Shown here piece after piece: positions 39,433 through 48,510 of a stretch of DNA of 64,000 bases. Origin of the DNA: Giesbergeria sp. (GTDB lineage Bacteria > Pseudomonadota > Gammaproteobacteria > Burkholderiales > Burkholderiaceae_C). Below the pieces are notes generated by a model. That model was not told the origin of the DNA and did no database searches. It saw only the letters and a program-made list of their open reading frames with translations. Every line of letters begins with the position of its first letter. Position 1 is the first letter of the stretch. The DNA lies in assembly GCA_023150295.1 (NCBI GenBank), contig JAKLLE010000011.1:19592-83591 (forward strand), in the 5' to 3' direction. The position numbers and the translations under genes are program-made.

Positions 39433-41685
39433 TCATGGCTGGGGCATGGCGCGCACCGCACGCAGCACGTCTGCGGTGCGGCGCAGGTTGCGCAGTGCGG
39501 TTTCCAGGTGCTGGAGGTCGTGCACGGCAATGCTGAAGCGCAGGTCTATGGTGTCCATGGCCGTTTGTTCGTCCATGTCCACATGGGTGATGTCCGCCTC
39601 AGAGCGTGCCAGGTTGGCGGCAATGCGTGCCAGGGTGCCTTTGCCGTTGCGTGCCGTGACGACGATGCGTGCTTCAAAGGGCCGGGTGGGCTCTTCGGAC
39701 CAGTCCACGGCGATGAAGCGCTCGCTGTCCTTGTGCTGCAGGCGCTGAGCGACGGCGCATTGGCTGGAGTGCACCACCAGCCCCTCGCCGCGCCCCAGGT
39801 AGCCCATGATGGGTTCGCCAGGTACCGGGCGGCAGCAGGCAGCGTATTGCACCGATGCGCCTTCGCTACCGTCCAGCGTCACGCCACCTTGCGAGACGGT
39901 TTCGTGCGAGGTGTAGCGCTCCCGGGTCATCAGCAGCGCATCGGGTTTGTGGCCGTGTTCGGTCATCAGTACCACGAGCCGTTTGGCGACGATACTGGCA
40001 ATGCGTTTGCCCAGGCCGATGTCGGTCAGCAACTCGCTGCGGGAGCGGTTGCCGGTAAAGCGCAGCAGCCTTTCCCAGATTTGCTGGTGGCCGTCGTCCT
40101 GCGCGGGCAGTTGCTGCATGCCTTCGGAGCGCAGGGCCTGGGACAGCAGTTTTTCGCCCAGGTTTTCGGATTCGGTCTGCGCCAGGGTTTTGAGGTGGTG
40201 CCGAATCTTGGATCGGGCACGGCCCGTGCGTACAAAGCCCAGCCAGGCGGGGTTGGGCGTGGCGGTGGGGTCGGTGATGATCTCCACCACGTCGCCGTTC
40301 TTGAGTTCGGTGCGCAGCGGCACTTGTTCGTTGTTGATGCGTGCGCCTGCCGTGTGGCTGCCCACGTTGCTGTGGATGGCAAAGGCAAAGTCCACCGCCG
40401 TGGCGCCCCGGGGCAGAGCCAGGATTTGGCTTTTGGGGGTGAAGACGTACACCGCATCAGGGAACAGGTCCACCTTGACGTGGTCCCAGAACTCGGCCGC
40501 GTCGCGGGTTTCGTTCTGGATGTCGAGCAAGGACTGCAGCCACTTGGTGCCCAGGCGCTCGGCGGCGGCGCCGTCGGCATCCTGGGCCTTGTACAGCCAG
40601 TGGGCGGCCACGCCCGCTTCGGCCACAAGGTGCATTTCCTCGGTGCGCATCTGGAACTCAACGTTCACCCCCGAGGGGCCTACCAGCGTGGTGTGCAGCG
40701 ACTGGTAGCCGTTGAGCTTGGGGATGGCGATGTGGTCCTTGAACTTGCCGGGCACCGGCTTGTACATCTGGTGCAGCACGCCCAGGGCGGTGTAGCAGTC
40801 GGTCACGCTGGGCACGATCACCCGAAAGCCGTAAATATCGGTCACCTGGGCAAAGCTCAGGTGCTTGAGCACCATCTTCTGGTAGATGGCGTAGAGGGTT
40901 TTCTCGCGGCCTGCCAGGCGCACCGGCATGCCCAGGCGCGAGAAAGCGGCGTCGACATCGGTCTGCACCTTTTTGACCAGGTCACGGCGGCGGTTGCGTG
41001 CCTTGCCCACGGCCTTGGCCAGTGTGGCGTAGCGCCAGGGGTGCAGGTGGCGGAAGGACAGGTCCTGCAGCTCGCGGTAGGTTTGGTTCAGGCCCAGGCG
41101 GTGGGCAATCGGCGCGTAGATTTCCAGCGTTTCCGAGGAGATGCGCTGCCATTTGCTGCGCGGCATGTCCGACAGCGTGCGCATGTTGTGCGAGCGATCG
41201 GCCAGCTTGATCAGGATGACGCGCACATCGCGCGCCATGGCCAGCAGCATTTTTCGGAAGGATTCGGCCTGGTTCTCCTCGCGCGTGTCGAACTGCAGCT
41301 TGTCGAGCTTGGTGAGCCCATCGACCAGTTCGGCCACTGGCGCGCCAAAACGCTCGATCAGATCGACCTTGGTAACGCCGCAGTCCTCCATGGCGTCGTG
41401 CAGCAGGGCGGCCATCAGGGCCTGGGCGTCGAGCTTCCAGGTGGCACACTGTGCGGCCACGGCGATGGGGTGGGTGATGTAGGGCTCCCCGTTCTTGCGC
41501 AACTGGCCCAGATGGGCCTCGTCGGCATAGCGGTAGGCCTGGCGCACTTGCTCGATGCTGGCGCTGTCCAGGTAGTCCAGGTTGTCCGTGAGCGCAGCAA
41601 AGCTGGCCGCAGCGGCGTTGGCGGCCGCCCTGGGCGGGGCACCTGCGGGCTTGGCATGGGCGGAGGGAGTGGCCTGCATTTCCAT
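39433..41685 (-). CDS. spoT: Bifunctional (p)ppGpp synthetase/hydrolase SpoT
   Basis: 750 residues. HD hydrolase domain at about 50-200 with catalytic His96-Asp97 (LLHDAMEDCG) and KLADRSHNMRTL. The synthetase domain includes GREKTLYAIYQKM (about 275) and YGFRVIVPSVTDCY. TGS domain about 415-475 (YVFTPKSQILALPRGATAVD), then the zinc-finger/helical region with CCRP and the ACT domain at about 670-745 (RIVVTARNGKGTLARIAANL). It makes and degrades the alarmone during starvation. An intact HD motif indicates bifunctionality. Downstream of rpoZ as in E. coli, but a terminator lies between. Confidence 0.96.
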   Translation of the reverse strand: MEMQATPSAHAKPAGAPPRAAANAAAASFAALTDNLDYLDSASIEQVRQAYRYADEAHLGQLRKNGEPYITHPIAVAAQCATWKLDAQALMAALLHDAMEDCGVTKVDLIERFGAPVAELVDGLTKLDKLQFDTREENQAESFRKMLLAMARDVRVILIKLADRSHNMRTLSDMPRSKWQRISSETLEIYAPIAHRLGLNQTYRELQDLSFRHLHPWRYATLAKAVGKARNRRRDLVKKVQTDVDAAFSRLGMPVRLAGREKTLYAIYQKMVLKHLSFAQVTDIYGFRVIVPSVTDCYTALGVLHQMYKPVPGKFKDHIAIPKLNGYQSLHTTLVGPSGVNVEFQMRTEEMHLVAEAGVAAHWLYKAQDADGAAAERLGTKWLQSLLDIQNETRDAAEFWDHVKVDLFPDAVYVFTPKSQILALPRGATAVDFAFAIHSNVGSHTAGARINNEQVPLRTELKNGDVVEIITDPTATPNPAWLGFVRTGRARSKIRHHLKTLAQTESENLGEKLLSQALRSEGMQQLPAQDDGHQQIWERLLRFTGNRSRSELLTDIGLGKRIASIVAKRLVVLMTEHGHKPDALLMTRERYTSHETVSQGGVTLDGSEGASVQYAACCRPVPGEPIMGYLGRGEGLVVHSSQCAVAQRLQHKDSERFIAVDWSEEPTRPFEARIVVTARNGKGTLARIAANLARSEADITHVDMDEQTAMDTIDLRFSIAVHDLQHLETALRNLRRTADVLRAVRAMPQP

Positions 41686-41749
41686 TGGTCAAATGTAGCG
41701 CGGATGCTTCCGGGGCGGAGCACAAAAGCCTCTATGGCCCTGATCCATA

Positions 41750-41773
41750 AAAAAAGCACCGCATAGCGGTGCT
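41750..41773 (-). terminator. Intrinsic terminator downstream of rpoZ
   Basis: On the leftward strand AGCACCG / CGGTGCT arms close a 5-base loop and are followed by TTTTTTTATGG. It stands between rpoZ and spoT, so spoT transcription must read through or start separately. Confidence 0.85.
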
Positions 41774-41792
41774 CGGCAGGGGCCGGTGCGAA

Positions 41793-41996
41793 TCAGCCCG
41801 GTACTTTCTTGAGCATTTCCAGGCCGACCTTGCCTGCAGCGATTTCGCGCAGGGCCGTGACGGCAGGCTTGTTGCGGCTCTCGATGCGGGGGGCATGGCC
41901 ATGGCTCAGCATGCGGGCGCGATAGGTCGCGGCCAGAACGAGCTGAAAACGGTTGGGGATCTGCTCCAGGCAGTCTTCGACGGTGATGCGGGCCAT
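41793..41996 (-). CDS. rpoZ: RNA polymerase omega subunit
   Basis: 67 residues from ATG 41996 ([20 protein letters not shown]), the standard omega opening and length. The [40 protein letters not shown] core is conserved. An upstream in-frame extension to 42047 is not needed. It binds the beta' subunit and aids polymerase assembly; in Gram-negatives it also forms a ppGpp site, fitting its place before spoT. Confidence 0.95.
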   Translation of the reverse strand: MARITVEDCLEQIPNRFQLVLAATYRARMLSHGHAPRIESRNKPAVTALREIAAGKVGLEMLKKVPG

Positions 41997-42012
41997 GGGG
42001 TACTCCGGAAAA

Positions 42013-42633
42013 TCAGGAAATGTTGAGCGACTGGAACGTCTGGGCACGGGCGCGGCGCTGGGCCGCGTACTTGAGGCGTTGTGCGTGGACGATGGCTTTC
42101 ATGTCGAAAAGCGCACGCTCAAACAACTCGTTGATTATAACGAAGTCGAATTTATGCACCTGGGCCATTTCCTCGGCGGCGTTCTTGAGGCGCAGTTCGA
42201 TGACTTCGGCGGAGTCCTCGCCCCTGCGCTCCAGGCGCGAGCGCAGTTCTTCCCAGCTGGGCGGCAGGATGAAGATCAGCACGGCATTGGCAAAGGCCTG
42301 CTTGACCTGGAGTGCGCCCTGGTAGTCGATCTCCAGGATCACGTCGTTGCCCTGGGCAATGCGCTCTTCGATGGCCTTTTTGGAGGTGCCGTAGCGTCGC
42401 CCGTGCACATGGGCCCATTCGACGAAGGCGTTGGAGGCGACCATGGTGTCGAACTCGGCGTCGGAGGCAAAGTAATACTCGCGCCCGTGCTTTTCCTGCC
42501 CTCGGGGGGGGCGCGTGGTGTGCGAAACCGAGGCCCGCACCTGGGAATCGAGTTCCATCAAGGCCTTGACGAGGCTGGATTTTCCGGCGCCGCTGGGGGC
42601 TGCAACGACAAACAGATTTCCTGGATATTCCAT
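42013..42633 (-). CDS. gmk: Guanylate kinase
   Basis: Start ATG 42633 ([20 protein letters not shown]); a TTG 5 codons upstream is less likely. 206 residues: P-loop [12 protein letters not shown]-binding [19 protein letters not shown], lid with [10 protein letters not shown] and [15 protein letters not shown]. It converts GMP to GDP with ATP. It lies directly before rpoZ, the usual gmk-rpoZ-spoT order. Confidence 0.95.
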   Translation of the reverse strand: MEYPGNLFVVAAPSGAGKSSLVKALMELDSQVRASVSHTTRPPRGQEKHGREYYFASDAEFDTMVASNAFVEWAHVHGRRYGTSKKAIEERIAQGNDVILEIDYQGALQVKQAFANAVLIFILPPSWEELRSRLERRGEDSAEVIELRLKNAAEEMAQVHKFDFVIINELFERALFDMKAIVHAQRLKYAAQRRARAQTFQSLNIS

Positions 42634-42639
42634 ATCAGT

Positions 42640-42665
42640 ATTGCGCAAGGCGCTATCAAAATAGA
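42640..42665. repeat. Chromosomal copy of the GCTATCAAAA-type interspersed repeat
   Basis: GCGCAAGGCGCTATCAAAAT followed by AGAAGC, between yicC and gmk. It matches the repeat translated at the ends of prophage genes. Confidence 0.7.
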
Positions 42666-42669
42666 AGCA

Positions 42670-43590
42670 TCACTCGATATTCTGCACTTGCTCGCGCATT
42701 TGCTCGATCAGCACTTTCATGTCGACACTGATGCGGGTGAGTTCCAGCGCGGCCGACTTGGAGCCCATGGTGTTGGCTTCGCGGTGCAGCTCCTGGATGA
42801 GGAAATCCAGGCGCTTGCCGATGTCGCCGCCTTTTTTCAGCAGGCGCTCGATTTCGTCCAGGTGGGACTGCAAGCGGGTGATTTCCTCGGCCACATCGAT
42901 GCGGATGGCGAAGGCCGTGGCCTCGCTGAGTGCGCGCTCCTGGGCCGCTACGGGGGATGGGCTGGCGCCCTCGGTCAGCCCCATGGCCTCCTGCCAGCGC
43001 TCCATGAACCGTTGGCGCTGCTGATCCACCAGCCGGGGTACCAGGGGGCCGGCCTGCTGGGCCAGTGCGCGCAGTTGTTCCAGGTGGCCTTTGAGCATGG
43101 TGGCCAGGCGCGCGCCCTCTTGGGCCCGCGCTTTGAGCAGGGCGGCCAGTGCCTGTTCGGCCAGGCTCAGGGCGGTGGGCCCCCAGTCCTCAGAGGCTGG
43201 GCCCTGGGTGCCGCACAGGCGCAGTACGTCGGCGACGGACAGCGGGGTGGCCTGGGGCAGCCAGGACCGGATGGTGTCCTGCGCGGCATTGAGCCGCTGC
43301 AGCAGCTGGGGCGTGGGCGCAGGCACGGCAGCGGCCTCGGTGCTTTCCAGCGTGGCACGCACCTCGACCTTTCCGCGCCGAACGCTCTGGGTCAGCAGCG
43401 TGCGCAATGCGGGCTCCAGCGCGCGCAGTTCGTCTGGCAGGCGGAAGGCCAGATCCAGAAAACGGCTGTTGACCGATCGGATTTCCAGCCCCAGACGGCG
43501 CGTGGGGGCCGTCCGGCCCTCGGCGTCGGGGCTTTCGGCGGTGCCAGCCGCCTGAGCGCTGGCATATCCGGTCATGCTGTAAACTGGCAT
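42670..43590 (-). CDS. yicC: YicC family protein (endoribonuclease-like)
   Basis: 306 residues starting MPVYSMTGYASAQAAGTAES; the MTGYA opening, RSVNSRFLDLAFRLPDELRA and the C-terminal GKRLDFLIQELHREANTMGS, KSAALELTRISVDMKVLIEQ block define the YicC family, linked to sRNA-directed RNA decay. About 20 extra residues are inserted after the opening (PDAEGRTAPTRR). Directly upstream of gmk, in the same leftward unit. Divergent from the kinase gene across 75 bases. Confidence 0.92.
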   Translation of the reverse strand: MPVYSMTGYASAQAAGTAESPDAEGRTAPTRRLGLEIRSVNSRFLDLAFRLPDELRALEPALRTLLTQSVRRGKVEVRATLESTEAAAVPAPTPQLLQRLNAAQDTIRSWLPQATPLSVADVLRLCGTQGPASEDWGPTALSLAEQALAALLKARAQEGARLATMLKGHLEQLRALAQQAGPLVPRLVDQQRQRFMERWQEAMGLTEGASPSPVAAQERALSEATAFAIRIDVAEEITRLQSHLDEIERLLKKGGDIGKRLDFLIQELHREANTMGSKSAALELTRISVDMKVLIEQMREQVQNIE

Positions 43591-43665
43591 CGGACTATTG
43601 ATGGTGGCTTGCGATCCCCGCGATTATCCGGGTTCTGCCGGGCCCTCCAATCTTCTTCGCAGAAT

Positions 43666-44682
43666 ATGTCAAAAATCAAACCGGCCCCGTTGCCGCCCGA
43701 TACCGTCATAGGTGGGTACCGCGTGATTCGCCGATTGTCTGCGGGTGGCTTTGGTGTGGTCTATCTGGCGCAGGACACCGAAGGCCAGCAAGTGGCCATC
43801 AAGGAGTACCTCCCGTCCTCGCTGGCCACCCGTGCGCCGGGGGAGCTGCTGCCCAAGGTGCAGCCCGAAAAGCTCTCGCTCTACCGCCTGGGGCTCAAGA
43901 GCTTTTTCGAAGAAGGACGCGCGCTGGCGCAGATCTCGCACGCCTCGGTGGTGAGCGTGCTCAACTTCTTCCGCGAGAACGAAACCGTTTACATGGTGAT
44001 GAATTACCTGGAGGGCGCCACACTGCAGGACTACATCATCACGGCGCGCGACCTCAAGGGCCAGAAGGTCTTTCGCGAGTCCACCATCCGCTCGCTGTTC
44101 GACGAAGTGCTGCGCGGCATGCGCATCGTGCACCAGCACAAGATGCTGCACCTGGACATCAAGCCGGCCAACATCTTCATCACCGACGACAACAAGGCCG
44201 TGATGATCGACTTTGGCGCCGCGCGCGAGGTGCTGTCCAAAGAGGGCAACTTCATCCGCCCCATGTACACGCCCGGCTTTGCCGCGCCCGAGATGTACCG
44301 GCGCGACGCTTCCATGGGACCCTGGACCGATATTTACGCCCTGGGTGCCTGCATTTACGCCTGCATGCAGGGCTACCCGCCCAACGAGGCGTCGCAGCGC
44401 CAGGACAAGGATCGCCTGTCGCTGGCGCTGGCCAAGCTGCGCGGTGTGTATTCGGACAACCTGATCGAGGTGGTCGAATGGTGCATGGCCCTCGATCCAC
44501 TCTCGCGCCCCCAGTCGGTGTTTGCCCTGCAGAAAGAACTGGCCCGCGAGGGCGAGCGTCGTTACACCAAGCTCACCGTGGCCGAGAAGATGCGGCTGCA
44601 GATTGACAACCTGGTCACCGACACCAAGAAAACCGTCCAGAAGGCCACCGCCCCTGCGGCCGTAGCGGCCAAGCCCAAATGA
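43666..44682 (+). CDS. Hanks-type serine/threonine protein kinase
   Basis: 338 residues from ATG 43666 (MSKIKPAPLPPDTVIGGYRV). The Gly-loop is LSAGGFGVVYLA; ATP-binding Lys46 (VAIKEYL); catalytic loop HLDIKPAN at 162-169 (Asp164, HRD replaced by HLD); DFG at 182-184; APE at 207-209. No membrane or PASTA segment follows; the C-terminal 60 residues are a basic helix (AEKMRLQIDNLVTDTKKTVQ). It overlaps a PP2C phosphatase gene by 4 bases, forming a reversible phosphorylation pair. HLD kinases are often not activated in the RD manner. Targets unknown. Confidence 0.93.
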   Translation: MSKIKPAPLPPDTVIGGYRVIRRLSAGGFGVVYLAQDTEGQQVAIKEYLPSSLATRAPGELLPKVQPEKLSLYRLGLKSFFEEGRALAQISHASVVSVLNFFRENETVYMVMNYLEGATLQDYIITARDLKGQKVFRESTIRSLFDEVLRGMRIVHQHKMLHLDIKPANIFITDDNKAVMIDFGAAREVLSKEGNFIRPMYTPGFAAPEMYRRDASMGPWTDIYALGACIYACMQGYPPNEASQRQDKDRLSLALAKLRGVYSDNLIEVVEWCMALDPLSRPQSVFALQKELAREGERRYTKLTVAEKMRLQIDNLVTDTKKTVQKATAPAAVAAKPK

Positions 44683-45578
44683 AATTCTCTGTATTCCAGA
44701 TCAGCCGCCGTGGCGGTCGCGAGAAGAACGAAGACCGCATGGGCTATTGCTACACGCGCGAGTCCGGTCTGTTTGTTCTGGCCGACGGCATGGGGGGCCA
44801 CCCCGAGGGCGAGGTCGCCGCGCAGATCGCGCTGCAGACCGTGGCCTCGATGTTCCAGCGCCAGGCGCGGCCGCAGTTGCCCGATGTGCAGGAGTTTCTG
44901 TCGGCCTCGCTCCTGGCGGCCCACCACCAGATCCTGCGCTACGCCAGCGACAAGGGCATGATCGATTCGCCCCGCACCACGCTGGTGGTGGCCGTGGTGC
45001 AGGCGGGCAACGCCCACTGGATCCACTGCGGCGACTCGCGCCTGTACATGGTGCGCTCGGGCCAGTTGCTCACGCGCACACGCGACCACTCGTACCTGGA
45101 ACTGCGCAACGTGCCTGCGGCGCTGGAGCGCATCAACCGCAACGTGCTGTTCACCTGCCTGGGCTCGCCCACCAAACCCATCTACGACATGACCGGCCCG
45201 GTGCTGCTGGAGCAGGGCGACCGCCTGCTGCTGTGTTCCGACGGGCTGTGGGGCACGCTCAGCGACGAGGACATCTCCCGCCAACTGGCCACGGATGCGG
45301 TCGCGCAGTCGGTGCCCGAACTGGTGGAGCAGGCCTTGCGCAAGGCGGGCGAGAGCAGCGACAACGTGACCGTGGTCGCCATGGAGTGGGAGACGCCCGA
45401 TGCGTTTGAGTCCACCCAGGGTGTGTCCACCGAGAGCATTGGCGACGACGTGTTTGCCTCCACCATCCAGGCCGGGCCGCTGGATGCGCTGGTCGATGAC
45501 CTGGACGACGAAGCCATCGAGCGCTCCATTGCCGAGATCAACGAAGCCATCCGGCGATCGGCGGCAAAAAGGGGGTGA
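44679..45578 (+). CDS. PP2C-family protein phosphatase
   Basis: 299 residues starting MKFSVFQISRRGGREKNEDR. PP2C metal-site motifs: NEDR near 17, VLADGMGGHPEGE near 32, IHCGDSRLYMVRSG, LLCSDGLWGTLSDEDIS and SSDNVTVVAM. The last 50 residues form an acidic tail (DALVDDLDDEAIERSIAEIN). It should reverse the partner kinase's phosphorylations. The ATGA overlap with the kinase implies fixed stoichiometry. Located just before rph. Confidence 0.93.
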   Translation: MKFSVFQISRRGGREKNEDRMGYCYTRESGLFVLADGMGGHPEGEVAAQIALQTVASMFQRQARPQLPDVQEFLSASLLAAHHQILRYASDKGMIDSPRTTLVVAVVQAGNAHWIHCGDSRLYMVRSGQLLTRTRDHSYLELRNVPAALERINRNVLFTCLGSPTKPIYDMTGPVLLEQGDRLLLCSDGLWGTLSDEDISRQLATDAVAQSVPELVEQALRKAGESSDNVTVVAMEWETPDAFESTQGVSTESIGDDVFASTIQAGPLDALVDDLDDEAIERSIAEINEAIRRSAAKRG

Positions 45579-45706
45579 CCCTCCCCCTGAGGCGTTGCGC
45601 CTTTACATGGGAAGGCTGGCGGCCCTTGCGCGGCGGTTGCTCGCGGTGACCTGCCCGCCTCTGTGGCTGCATCAGTGCGTCGTGTTTCGTTTGTTTCAGG
45701 CCATCT

Positions 45707-45733
45707 GGGCGCTGCATGCAACGCCCTATTTTT
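45707..45733 (+). terminator. 20-bp near-perfect palindrome followed by a T-run, upstream of rph
   Basis: GGGCG / CGCCC arms enclose a TGCATGCA core (45707-45726), then TATTTTT. It ends 13 bases before the rph ATG; it could end transcription from the phosphatase gene or act as a regulatory hairpin. The remaining 128 bases of the gap show no gene. Confidence 0.55.
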
Positions 45734-45745
45734 GACGGATATTCC

Positions 45746-46474
45746 ATGACCTCCTTCGTTCGCCCCGGCGGCCGCGCCGCCGACCAGTTGCGCCCCGTGC
45801 GCATCACCCGCCACTACACCATGCACGCCGAGGGCTCGGTGCTCATCGAGTTTGGCAACACCCGTGTGCTGTGCACCGCCTCGGTCGAAGAGAAAGTGCC
45901 ACCGCACAAGCGCGGCAGCGGCGAGGGCTGGGTCACCGCCGAATACGGCATGCTGCCGCGCGCCACGCACAGCCGCAGCGACCGCGAGGCCGCGCGCGGC
46001 AAGCAAAGCGGCCGCACGCAGGAGATCCAGCGCCTCATCGGCCGCTCGCTGCGCGCGGTGTTTGACCTCAAGCTCCTGGGCGAGCGCAGCATCGTGCTCG
46101 ACTGCGATGTGATCCAGGCCGACGGCGGCACGCGCACCGCCGCCATCACCGGCGCCTGGGTGGCCGCGCAGGACGCGGTGAACACGCTGCTCGCCAGCGG
46201 CAAGCTCACCGTCTCGCCCATCCGCGAACCCGTGGCCGCCATCTCAGTGGGCATCGTCGAGGGCACGCCCGTGCTCGACCTGGAATACGTGGAAGACGTG
46301 GATTGCGACACCGACATGAACGTGGTCATGACCGGTGCCGGACACTTCGTGGAAGTGCAGGGCACGGCCGAGGGCGTGGCCTTCACGCGCCGCGAGATGG
46401 ACCAGTTGTTGGCCCTGGCGGAAAAAGGCATTGGCGAACTGATGCAGATGCAGCAGCAGTCGCTACAAAAATAA
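45746..46474 (+). CDS. rph: Ribonuclease PH
   Basis: 242 residues from ATG 45746 ([20 protein letters not shown]). Family signatures: [80 protein letters not shown] and [16 protein letters not shown]. It is a phosphate-dependent 3'-5' exonuclease that trims tRNA 3' ends. Forms the rph-rdgB-hemW run. Confidence 0.96.
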   Translation: MTSFVRPGGRAADQLRPVRITRHYTMHAEGSVLIEFGNTRVLCTASVEEKVPPHKRGSGEGWVTAEYGMLPRATHSRSDREAARGKQSGRTQEIQRLIGRSLRAVFDLKLLGERSIVLDCDVIQADGGTRTAAITGAWVAAQDAVNTLLASGKLTVSPIREPVAAISVGIVEGTPVLDLEYVEDVDCDTDMNVVMTGAGHFVEVQGTAEGVAFTRREMDQLLALAEKGIGELMQMQQQSLQK

Positions 46475-46519
46475 TAGCTGCTCGCGCATGATGGATAAGC
46501 GCTGGAGGCACATTTGACC
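46466..46519. repeat. Chromosomal interspersed repeat between rph and rdgB
   Basis: The run GCTACAAAAATAATAGCTGC, then ATGGATAAGCGCTGGAGGCA and CATTTGACC, is the form I recall from intergenic gaps of Comamonadaceae genomes. Its left end includes the last rph codons. Confidence 0.7.
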
Positions 46520-47137
46520 ATGAAAATCGTATTGGCATCGAACAACCGCGGCAAGCTCGCCGAGCTGCAGGCCATGCTCACCCCCCTGGGCGTGGAGCTC
46601 GTGCGCCAGGCCGATCTGGGCGTGGGCGAGGCCGAGGAGCCGCACCGCACCTTTGTCGAAAACGCGCTGGCCAAGGCCCGCTTTGCCAGCGCACACACCG
46701 GCCTGCCGGCCCTGGCCGACGACGCCGGCCTGTGCGTGGACGCCTTTGGCGGCCTGCCGGGCGTGGACACGGCCTACTACGCCACCCAGTTCGGCTACGA
46801 GAAGGGCGACGACAACAACGTGCGCGCCCTGCTCGAACAAATGCAGGGCCAGCGCAACCGCAGCGCCGCCATGGTCAGCACCCTGGTGGCCGTGCGCAGC
46901 CCGCAAGACCCCGAGCCGCTGATTGCCGTGGGCCGCGTGGTCGGCGAGATCGCGCGCGAGCGGCGCGGCAGCCACGGCTTCGGCTTCGACCCGGTAATGT
47001 TCATCCCCGAGTTCGGCCAGACCTTCGCCGAGCTGCCCCCCGAAGTGAAGAACGCCCACAGCCACCGCGGCCACGCGGCGCAGCAAATGCTGGCGCTGAT
47101 GCGCGAGCGCTGGTTGCCGGAGGCTTCACAAATGTGA
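46520..47137 (+). CDS. rdgB: dITP/XTP pyrophosphatase (RdgB/HAM1)
   Basis: 205 residues from ATG 46520 (a TTG two codons earlier belongs to the repeat). MKIVLASNNRGKLAELQAML carries the SNN substrate loop. EPHRTFVENALAKARFAS, LPALADDAGLCVDAFGGLPG and GFGFDPVMFIPEFGQTFAEL are all present. It hydrolyses non-canonical purine triphosphates to keep them out of DNA. Confidence 0.95.
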   Translation: MKIVLASNNRGKLAELQAMLTPLGVELVRQADLGVGEAEEPHRTFVENALAKARFASAHTGLPALADDAGLCVDAFGGLPGVDTAYYATQFGYEKGDDNNVRALLEQMQGQRNRSAAMVSTLVAVRSPQDPEPLIAVGRVVGEIARERRGSHGFGFDPVMFIPEFGQTFAELPPEVKNAHSHRGHAAQQMLALMRERWLPEASQM

Positions 47138-47144
47138 GCTGCCA

Positions 47145-47225
47145 GCGCTTGCCATTCGGGCGTTTCAGATACTTTTCATACTGAAACCCAATGCAGGCAA
47201 GCGCAAGCAGCTATGGTTTTGATAT
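47145..47225. repeat. Long imperfect hairpin repeat between rdgB and hemW
   Basis: Outer arms GCGCTTGCC (47145-47153) and GGCAAGCGC (47196-47204) and inner arms GTTTCAG (47162-47168) and CTGAAAC (47181-47187) form a 60-base stem-loop, followed by AAGCAGCTATGGTTTTGATA, a reversed relative of the short interspersed repeat. It occupies nearly the whole gap. Confidence 0.75.
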
Positions 47226-47229
47226 CGCC

Positions 47230-48462
47230 ATGAGCATCCCCATTGTTTCTGCCGCCGACGAGGCGCAGCCCGCGCCGCAGCGCGACATCCAGCACTACAT
47301 GCGCCCTGGGCTGCTGCAGCTCAGCAGCCTGCCGCCGCTGTCGCTGTACGTGCACATTCCCTGGTGCCTGCGCAAATGCCCGTACTGCGACTTCAACTCG
47401 CACGCCCGTGACGGCGGCGAGGCCCTGCCCGAGCAGCGCTACCTGGACGCCCTGTGCGCCGACCTCGAGGCCGCGCTGCCGCTGGTCTGGGGTCGCCAGG
47501 TGCACAGCATCTTCATTGGCGGGGGTACGCCCAGTCTGTTTGCGCCCGCGTCCATCGACCGGCTGCTGGCCGACATCCGTGCGCGCCTGCCGCTGGCGGC
47601 GGGCTGCGAGGTGACGATGGAGGCCAACCCCGGCACCTTCGAGAAAGACCGCTTCCGCGCCTTTCGCGCGGCGGGCGTCACGCGCCTGTCGGTGGGTGTG
47701 CAGAGCTTTAACGACCCGCACCTGCAGGCCCTGGGCCGCGTGCACGACCGCGCCCAGGCCATTGCGGCGGTGGAGGAGGCGCAGCAGGCCTTCGATACCT
47801 TCAACCTCGACCTCATGTACGCGCTGCCCGGCCAGACGCTGGCCGAACTGGACGCCGACCTGCGCACCGCGCTGGCGCTGGCGCCGCCGCACCTGTCGGT
47901 GTACCACCTGACCATCGAGCCCAACACCTGGTTCGCCAAATACCCGCCCACCGTGCCGCCCGACGACGACGCCTACGCCATGCTCGACCACATCACCGAG
48001 TTGACCTCCCAGGCCGGGCTGGAGCGCTACGAGGTGTCCGCCTACGCACGCCGCAGCCACCAGTGCCAGCACAACACCAACTACTGGGAGTTTGGTGACT
48101 ACCTCGGCATTGGTGCGGGCGCGCACAGCAAGCTCAGCTTTGCCCACCGCGTGGTGCGCCAGGTGCGCTTTCGCGATCCGCAGCGCTACATGGACCAGGC
48201 GCTCGCAGGCCAGGCCCTGGCGCAGGACAACGAGGTGCGCCGTGGTGACCTGCCGTTTGAATTCATGCTCAACGCCCTGCGCCTGCGCAGCGGATTTGCG
48301 CTGCAGGACTTTGTCGAGCGCACCGGCCTGGCCCTCACTGCCATCGAGGCCCCTTTGCAAGAGGCCGAACGCAAGGGCCTGGTCCAGCGCGACCTGGGCC
48401 GCGTCAAGCCCACGCCCCGGGGCTTTGATTTTCTGAGCGACCTGCAGGAACTGTTTCTGTAG
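47230..48462 (+). CDS. hemW: Radical SAM haem chaperone HemW
   Basis: 410 residues from ATG 47230; the frame is open upstream only through the repeat. Radical SAM cluster motif CLRKCPYCDF (CxxxCxxC) near residue 55, GGGTPSLF, and the HemW-type HNTNYWEFGDYLGIGAGAHS block. The fourth Cys typical of this group (CDF context) is present, separating it from HemN. It delivers haem to target enzymes; older annotations call it coproporphyrinogen oxidase. End of the rph-rdgB-hemW run. Confidence 0.93.
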   Translation: MSIPIVSAADEAQPAPQRDIQHYMRPGLLQLSSLPPLSLYVHIPWCLRKCPYCDFNSHARDGGEALPEQRYLDALCADLEAALPLVWGRQVHSIFIGGGTPSLFAPASIDRLLADIRARLPLAAGCEVTMEANPGTFEKDRFRAFRAAGVTRLSVGVQSFNDPHLQALGRVHDRAQAIAAVEEAQQAFDTFNLDLMYALPGQTLAELDADLRTALALAPPHLSVYHLTIEPNTWFAKYPPTVPPDDDAYAMLDHITELTSQAGLERYEVSAYARRSHQCQHNTNYWEFGDYLGIGAGAHSKLSFAHRVVRQVRFRDPQRYMDQALAGQALAQDNEVRRGDLPFEFMLNALRLRSGFALQDFVERTGLALTAIEAPLQEAERKGLVQRDLGRVKPTPRGFDFLSDLQELFL

Positions 48463-48510
48463 CTGCGCGGTGCCCTGAACAAGCCGAGGTTGCGCAGGGC
48501 GGTGTCTCTA

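Noticed and set aside
39508..41766. Rightward 752-codon frame opposite spoT
   Set aside because: Mirror frame of a conserved gene; Gly/His/Gln-rich with no domain.
41953..43665. Upstream extension of the kinase frame to 909 codons
   Set aside because: The extension is antisense to rpoZ, gmk and yicC; the kinase starts at 43666.
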